Positions 58,101 through 64,000 of a stretch of DNA of 64,000 nt are shown here, one piece after another. Every line of letters starts with the position of its first letter. Position 1 is the stretch's first letter. The notes beneath the pieces were generated by a model. That model did no database searches and had not been told where the DNA came from. It saw only the letters and a list, made by a program, of their open reading frames with translations. Made by a program: the position numbers and the translations under genes. Location of the stretch: contig ML978191.1 of the NCBI GenBank assembly GCA_010015745.1, forward strand, positions 186,001-250,000, given 5' to 3'. Source of the DNA: Setomelanomma holmii (lineage: Eukaryota > Ascomycota > Dothideomycetes > Pleosporales > Phaeosphaeriaceae).

Positions 58101-58267
58101 CGAGTGGGTTTCGAACTGTTGCATCTCCTGGTCTATTGCGCTGTCCACGTTCAAACTGTCTTTTCCTTCTTGCCAATTTATTGTCTGGACACTGGACGAC
58201 GACATGATATCTTTGCGAACCCAAAGGTGATACCTTTTTCGGTGCGTCACGCCACTCGACCTTCACA
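55115..58267. other. Gene-poor interval, 3.15 kb
   Basis: This is the largest stretch without a supportable gene in the window. Frames are short (up to 151 codons) and have no recognisable domains on either strand. It contains an 8-bp stem-loop at 55651-55671. Parts look AT-richer than the flanks (about 56,040-56,330). I see no terminal repeats or transposase remnant. The last several hundred bases should include the GPCR promoter. Confidence 0.5.
55651..55671. other. Stem-loop (8-bp perfect stem, 5-nt loop)
   Basis: CCCATGAA (55651-55658) pairs with TTCATGGG (55664-55671) around a five-base loop. It lies inside the gene-poor interval, about 540 bp downstream of the MPDU1-like gene. Confidence 0.6.
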
Positions 58268-59591
58268 ATGGCTGCAATGCCGCCTTTGGACGACCAGTCT
58301 CGAACATCCCCTCTACCAGAATGCATTTTCCCATGGCTCCGAGCAGTGGTTGCACTAGGCTTCATAAGTTTCTTCGCGTCCGTGTCGCTACTGTTCCTTC
58401 TCACATATAAACTGGTGTCATGGCAGATCAAATCCAAACGAACGAATCAATTCGTAATTCTGATCTTCAATCTGCTATGGGCCGATATGCAACAAGCATT
58501 GGCGTTCCTCTTGAACGTGGAGTGGTTACGACTGGGCATCGTGGAGGTTGAAAACCCAATCTGCTTTGCACAAGGATGGCTCGTCTCGACTGGTGATTTG
58601 GGAAGCGGCGTCTGGTGTTTCGTGATAGGGCTTCATACCTTCGCCTCCGTCATCTTGGACTTTCGACTGAGGCCGAAGTACTTTTATGCGACGATTGTGG
58701 CATTGTGGGTCTTCATTTTGGGTGTCTCCTCGATCGGAATCGGTCTACACGCGGACAACCTCTACGTTCGATCTGGAGTATGGTGCTGGATTCACCACGA
58801 TCTCCTCGACTTGCGTCTCTGGACGCACTACGTGTGGATCTTTATTTTGTAAGTCATCCCCAAGACTCCAGACAAGAAAGCAAAGTCTAATCGAGTCACA
58901 CAGCGAGTTCGGAAACGTACTCGTCTACCTAACCATCTACACGATGCTCATCACTCGCATTCGCTCAGGCTACTACACACCTGATGAAGCCAGACGCGTC
59001 AAATCGATCTCCAACCTCATGGTCGCCTATCCCCTCGTCTACGTCGTATGCACCATTCCGCTCGCCTCCGCCCGCATGGCAGCAATGTCTGGCTCGCCAC
59101 CATCTCTCAAACGTCTCTGTCTCTCTGGCGCAATGATAACCAGCAACGGCTGGCTCGACGTCCTCCTCTACACCCTAACACGGCGCATCATGATTTTCAG
59201 CGACGAGCCGCCCGCCGAGAACATGGGTATCGACACGTTCGCCGCTTTCTGGGCCGAAAAGCCGCGCCGGTTCGGCGGCGAGTGCACAATTTCTGCGACT
59301 CCGACGTCGAATACTCGTCGTCGTGCACGGAGTCGAGTTAAGTCGCCGTCGTCGGGCGAGTCTTCGGATGATTTGTGCTTCTCGCATAATCTCGTGATGA
59401 GCACCAAGGATATACACCTTGTCACGACGACAGAGGTCAAGAGCGAGCCTGCCGCTCCAGAGGACTACGAAGAGATGGGGGAAATGGAGTGCAGGAAGAG
59501 ACCTCGAAGTCCTGTGGGGAGATGGAGCGAAGAAAGTGGCGCTTTGAGTTTCAAGATGGAGGAACTTAGTCGCTTGGGAACACCACGATGA
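58268..59591 (+). CDS. Seven-helix G-protein-coupled receptor
   Basis: Two exons (58268-58848, 58904-59591), 55-nt intron (GTAAGT donor, TCTAATCG branch, CACAG acceptor), 422 residues. Seven hydrophobic segments are visible, starting with VVALGFISFFASVSLLFLL. Conserved receptor features include CFAQGWLVSTGDLGSG (an extracellular Cys and helix 3) and SGVWCWI before helix 5, with LRLWTHYVWIFIFEFG across the splice. These are shared with fungal receptors placed in the secretin/cAMP-receptor-like class (GprM-like, from memory). Intracellular loop 3 has TRIRSGYYTPDEARR. The 140-residue C-terminal tail is Ser/Arg-rich and probably phosphorylated (RSRVKSPSSGESSDD). The ligand is unknown. Confidence 0.88.
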
Positions 59592-60745
59592 AAGAGCATG
59601 TCCTTCATTATTTCCAGAGCAAAAAAAGGTGCTCTGATGTTTGTGGATGCCCATGGCCCGCAATGCTCTGCTCTAAGAGCAAGCAGAAAAAGCGCTTTCC
59701 GCATTCGAGACGCACGAAACTTGCAGGACTCTGCTCTTCCGAGCCAGATCAACCACGGGTAATGTGAAGGTCCCGAGCCTCAGCAGCGTGTTCCGCCAAA
59801 GAGGACGGTCATCGCTAGTTTGTAGTTGGTCGAGATGTTCTCACGAATGATGCCCCGAGGCTCAGCGCAGTATGTGTTGCCCAAAAGAGAGGCTCAGAGA
59901 CCATAATTGCCATATATATGCCACGAAGGAGCAAAGAAAGCAAATGAAATCAACGCTGTCTCAATGTGTGATATTGCTGCACCGGTTCGACAGTGACATT
60001 TTACGTGATGCATGCATGAAGTTTTATTTCCACATAACAAATAGCCGCCTGAACCATAATTGTAAACATTAAGATCTTGATAGATGGTGCCACGATGGAG
60101 TTATGAAGCTACCTGCTCTGTCTTCCAGGCTGACGCAAAATATCCTATAGGGTCGTCTGTTGCACAAGCCAACCAGGTGTCGCAGCAATTCGTGCGCTCT
60201 CAACCATGGGGAACTACAAAGACTCACGGTTTTGCCGTCTTACAGAAGCCTAGATACCGTCAGGAAATTTCACTAATCTCAGTTGCTACAGACAAATGTC
60301 TCTGAGGTTATACAGGGTGTCATGGGAGTGTGATTTGGAGGGAGAGCCTCTACTTAATCGGGCACGAATTATTGCAAGACCTGGTAAGCTCCTGACGACA
60401 AGTGATGCACAAAAGCGCTCATTGGTTTTGTATCTACTCCTCTTTCCTCGTGTGCATCAGTACATGAGAGCTCTGGGCCCTCTTTGTGTGTATGTCATCC
60501 TTCGACCAACAAGCAAAAGTCAAGTGGTGGTATATGAAGGCGATAATGTCGCAGAACCATGTCCTATGCTCAAGCCGAATGCGTGCGAATAATACACCAA
60601 GACCCAATTTATACAATGCAACCCCCTCCTGACCATGCGCCTTCAATGCGGTAATTCAAGTCGCGTCCAAAGAATCCATCCTTCGTCGTCGTCGCCACAA
60701 GTCCGACGCTGTCGCATCGAGCAAAAATTGAGGATGCGCCTGCTG
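59592..60745. other. Convergent 3' region, 1.15 kb
   Basis: This lies between the ends of the GPCR gene and the reverse-strand Yta7-type gene. It is longer than needed for two 3' UTRs. Short frames show nothing recognisable. Confidence 0.5.
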
Positions 60746-63700
60746 CTAGTAGTGCATAGTCTGCATGCCGTAAGGTGGTGCGCTTGTTGCAGTAGGTCCC
60801 TGCGCACTCGTGTATTGTGTGCCCTGCTCCGGCTCCTCTTGACTGAACTTCAAGATTCGCTGCATCGCCTGAATGTCTTCGATGATCACGTTAAACGCGT
60901 CCTGCACTTTATGCAAGACAACATTGCGGTTGTAATCCGACCGGTGTTTCCATATCGCATCCATCAGCGCTGCATTGATCTGCTCGAGCTGTTCGAGTGA
61001 GCAGCCTGATGACTTGGTAACGAGCATTTGATGGAGTGCCGTGAGTTGGTCTTCGTCGAGAATGAGTTGCGGTTTCGGCTCGTCGTCGTTGAGGATGGCA
61101 CCCAAATTCGACGTATGTCGAGGTGGCGCTGGTGCCGCCATTGCGGTGTGCGGCTGCGAAGACTGCGAAGGGTCCGAATTGGACGGCTGACTACTCACAT
61201 AGTGCACTTCTGTATTGGGCACGTGGTCAGTTTCACGTTCTGGCGAAAGGCGGGGAGATAGATGGAATCGTTGATGGAAAAGGGGTGGCGAACCTTGCGT
61301 GTCAGGGATCTGGGATCCGCCCGCCTGAGGCATCATTGACTGGAAGTCGGGCAGACCAGCCGGCACAGCGCCGTTACTACTCTGCGTGTTCGACTTGACA
61401 TCGGATGATCGATTTGATGTCTTGTGGCCAGAAGTCGTTGTCGACGCACTGTTGTGATAATCGTTGGGATGCGAGTTCGGCGGCATGAACGTTCGACCGG
61501 ACATTTGTGACTTCTGTGTTTGAGTTCCTTGCGTATTGATTCTGCTTGGGGTCTGGAATTGGAAGTCATGCTGGGTGTTGGCATTCAAGTCCTGACTATC
61601 GGTCATGTGTGTGTCATCATCTTGACGTGAAGGCACTGTTGAGCCATTTTGGTGACTGTGTTGTGCACTCTCTTCTCCACTTACACCATTCGATAGTGCA
61701 GCGCCTGGAGGTGGCCGTAGAGGCGTCACAGGTGGCATTGCCGATCGTCCTGGGACAGGTTCACCGAGTATTATCGGCCCTGATGTCTCTGTGGTTCCAA
61801 GTGACTGCTCTGGTGGGACTGCTGCGACCTCTGTGGTGACTTCCTTGCCCTCAGCCTTGGCCTGCTCAAGCTTCTCCTTCGCCTTTTGTTCCCTAACCAA
61901 TTCTCGCTGGTAGAGAGCTTCAGCTTCCTGAAGTAAGCCTGGGTTCTGAACTCCAAAGAAAGTTTCAATGTCAACTTCGACGTTAGTGACCATCTCGTTG
62001 CCCTTGAGTGTTCGCTCGGCGTCTCCAAAAGTTCTGGCATCCTTGGCGAGCGTTTTGATGTCGAACATGAAGTCCTTCGGGCGCTTGTAGTAGCCATTAG
62101 AGAGGCGCTTCTCGATATTGCCAAGGTCGAGGTTGTAATATTTGTTGCCACTCTCGACGTGAAGCAACACATTGTTACCCCTAGAGTCTTTCGAGAATTC
62201 CCATGGTCGTGTGATACCCTGCTGCTGCTGCTGTTCTGGGCCGAGGTCTGTCGTAAAATGCTCAGGATCCTGCTCATCGAGTAGATAGGCGTACCAGCTC
62301 TCTTCCAATATAGGTTTGAAGAACTTCCTGTAACCCCTCTTCAACTGGTCCATGATGGGCTGAATGACCATCTTGACCTTGTTCAACGTCATCCTGTCTT
62401 GCTTCTTTTGCAGCTTTTCGCGTGCAGCAAGTTCTTTGGGATCGGTGACAGGAGCGATGATCGGGGCATGCTCTAGTTGGGGAAGGACTCGCTTCTTTCG
62501 GTTGTCCGGATCCGGGAAATCAGCTGGTGACATGCGAATGTAGTGGCTGATGTTGTTGAAGAATTCAGATCGTCCTTCCCTCTCCGGGCGTTGAAGCTTG
62601 AACTCGTTGTTCTGAGAGAAGCCGAACAGGTCCAGCATCATCTGCTTGTCAGGTCGTTCATCTTCCTCCAGAAGCTCCATGACACCTAGCAGCATAATAG
62701 GCTCATTTGCGCCAACGCTACGTAATAAGAGCTTGAAAGTCTTGATGGCGGTTGGAGGAAGTGTGTGGTACCATACATCCACAGATGGTATGTAGATTAC
62801 ACTTGGCTTGTGACGTCGTACTTCGGTAAACAGTTGTGTGATGGCCGCTTCAGGCGTTCGTGTGGGGTCCTCCAGAATAGTCGGCAAGTCGAATGACTGC
62901 ACATGCAAGCCTTCGAGCTTATTCAGTAACGCTGCTCCAAGATATTGTTGACCCATGCCCTGGAGACCACTGATGAGCAAACGAGGACGGAAGATTCTGC
63001 TGCTCTCAAAGTTTCGCATCGTCGTTTCTCGTTCAAAACCTTTTTCGTCTTCACGATCGTCATACTCAGCTTCCTCCAGTGCCGTGAGCTTCTTTCTCCT
63101 TGGAATGAGCTCATCGATGCGCTGGATGATCTTGGCCAGCGGTTTGCGCAGTAACGGTTCAAGATCTTTAGCGAGTGGCGCCGCACTTGCAGTGACTGTT
63201 CTTTGAGACGACGGCACCATCTTGTTGACCGAGATCATAAAGTCCTTGGCGAGGACCTTAATGTTGGCAGGGTCGATCAGAAGCTTCCGTTCCGAAGTGT
63301 ATATCTGTGGGAAGGTGCCCTGCACAGCGTTCAAGGCCGCTTCAGTGCAGAGGGCTCGGAGATCAGCACCACCATATCCTTTGGTCAGTTCAGCCAGCGA
63401 GTCTTTCATCTCTGGCTTTAGAGGCGGATCCCAATTCTTGGTGTGAATGTCAAGAATTTGACGTCTGCCCTCCACACTGGGAAGAGGGAAGTAGAATTCG
63501 CGGTCAAATCGACCAGGACGTCGGAGAGCCGGATCGACCGAGTCAGGTCGATTCGTGGCACCAATGACGATGACCTGACCACGTCCGTCCATACCGTCCA
63601 TGAGCGCGAGGAGAGTTGCGACAATAGATGCGTGGATCTGCTCTTGCTTGCTGGATCGAACAGGCGCCAATCCATCGATTTCGTCAAAGAAAATGATACT

Positions 63701-64000
63701 GGGCTGCGTTTTTCGTGCTTCTTCGAACAGAAGTCGAAGTTGTCGTTCGGCTTCACCAACCCATTTGCTCAGTGCATCAGCACCCTTACGCATATAGAAA
63801 GTGACTTTCTGGCCGTGATTGCTAACGCTAGACGCCAAAGCCCGAGCGAGAAGAGTCTTACCAGTACCTGGAGGACCATGGAAGAGGACTCCACGAGGTG
63901 GTGTTATCCTGAAGCGCTGGAACACTTCAGGGTAAAGTAGAGGAAGCATGACCATCTCTTTGAGCTTGTTGATATGGTCGTCAAGTCCTCCGACGCCGTC
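60746..64000 (-). CDS. yta7: Yta7/ATAD2-type AAA ATPase with bromodomain, N-terminus missing
   Basis: The frame is open from the right edge to the stop at 60746 (1,084 residues seen); the start lies outside. Family members work on chromatin and eject or fold histone H3-H4. It begins with DGVGGLDDHINKLKE of the first AAA domain, then Walker A GPPGTGKTLL, Walker B IIFFDEIDG and the arginine-finger region RRPGRFDRE. The second AAA domain is degenerate (GLQGMGQQYL in place of Walker A, VIYIPSVDVWY in place of Walker B), as in Yta7 and ATAD2. A divergent bromodomain follows (SNGYYKRPKDFMFDIK, AERTLKGNEMVTNVE). The Ser/Gln-rich tail may contain one in-frame 84-nt intron at 61210-61293. A short helical block (LEQLEQINAALMDAIWK) ends the protein. 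Confidence 0.95.
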   Translation of the reverse strand, partial: DGVGGLDDHINKLKEMVMLPLLYPEVFQRFRITPPRGVLFHGPPGTGKTLLARALASSVSNHGQKVTFYMRKGADALSKWVGEAERQLRLLFEEARKTQPSIIFFDEIDGLAPVRSSKQEQIHASIVATLLALMDGMDGRGQVIVIGATNRPDSVDPALRRPGRFDREFYFPLPSVEGRRQILDIHTKNWDPPLKPEMKDSLAELTKGYGGADLRALCTEAALNAVQGTFPQIYTSERKLLIDPANIKVLAKDFMISVNKMVPSSQRTVTASAAPLAKDLEPLLRKPLAKIIQRIDELIPRRKKLTALEEAEYDDREDEKGFERETTMRNFESSRIFRPRLLISGLQGMGQQYLGAALLNKLEGLHVQSFDLPTILEDPTRTPEAAITQLFTEVRRHKPSVIYIPSVDVWYHTLPPTAIKTFKLLLRSVGANEPIMLLGVMELLEEDERPDKQMMLDLFGFSQNNEFKLQRPEREGRSEFFNNISHYIRMSPADFPDPDNRKKRVLPQLEHAPIIAPVTDPKELAAREKLQKKQDRMTLNKVKMVIQPIMDQLKRGYRKFFKPILEESWYAYLLDEQDPEHFTTDLGPEQQQQQGITRPWEFSKDSRGNNVLLHVESGNKYYNLDLGNIEKRLSNGYYKRPKDFMFDIKTLAKDARTFGDAERTLKGNEMVTNVEVDIETFFGVQNPGLLQEAEALYQRELVREQKAKEKLEQAKAEGKEVTTEVAAVPPEQSLGTTETSGPIILGEPVPGRSAMPPVTPLRPPPGAALSNGVSGEESAQHSHQNGSTVPSRQDDDTHMTDSQDLNANTQHDFQFQTPSRINTQGTQTQKSQMSGRTFMPPNSHPNDYHNSASTTTSGHKTSNRSSDVKSNTQSSNGAVPAGLPDFQSMMPQAGGSQIPDTQGSPPLFHQRFHLSPRLSPERETDHVPNTEVHYVSSQPSNSDPSQSSQPHTAMAAPAPPRHTSNLGAILNDDEPKPQLILDEDQLTALHQMLVTKSSGCSLEQLEQINAALMDAIWKHRSDYNRNVVLHKVQDAFNVIIEDIQAMQRILKFSQEEPEQGTQYTSAQGPTATSAPPYGMQTMHY

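Overview
The window is nuclear DNA of a filamentous ascomycete fungus. Coding frames are broken by short GT-AG introns (mostly 45-85 nt, with CTAAC/CTGAC-like branch sites). The gene set is fungal: a Leptosphaeria-type opsin, PalI, a HET-domain gene, F-box paralogues, fungal RNA-dependent RNA polymerase and a Yta7-type AAA protein. The close match of the opsin to my memory of Leptosphaeria rhodopsin suggests Dothideomycetes; this is inference. No bacterial, plasmid, CRISPR or recognisable transposon sequence was seen. I annotated 22 gene loci plus the window-edge Yta7 gene.

Left part (1-11 kb), lineage-variable: an F-box gene running off the left edge, a second F-box gene that looks broken, a small secreted cysteine-rich protein, a proton-pump-type opsin, a HET-domain incompatibility-type gene with a one-base frameshift in a G run, and a ZIP zinc transporter.

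Middle part (11-39 kb), mostly conserved housekeeping genes in alternating orientation: a disordered/coiled-coil protein, DNA polymerase kappa with a ubiquitin-binding zinc finger, a large fungal-specific protein, a MARVEL-type membrane protein, a ricin-like-ectodomain membrane protein, a BCAS3-like WD40 protein, the pH-sensing protein PalI with an unusual RGG tail, ribosomal protein eS4, aspartate-semialdehyde dehydrogenase and a ten-exon D-lactate dehydrogenase.

Right part (40-64 kb): a large coiled-coil protein with CDK-type sites (its 5' exons were reconstructed here), an RNA-dependent RNA polymerase with an RGG-rich N-terminus, Elongator subunit Elp6, a Pho84-type phosphate transporter, an MPDU1/PQ-loop protein, a 3.15-kb stretch without a supportable gene, a seven-helix GPCR, and the C-terminal part of a Yta7/ATAD2 AAA-bromodomain protein running off the right edge.

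Neighbouring genes do not form an obvious pathway or biosynthetic cluster. Exon junctions were worked out by hand from splice signals and frame continuity; every multi-exon model totals a whole number of codons, but none is backed by transcript data. I did not find a clearly new multi-gene system. The most unusual items are the frameshifted HET gene, the FF[H/Y]A-motif protein, the RGG-tailed PalI, the RGG-RdRP, the small secreted protein and the CDK-site coiled-coil protein.
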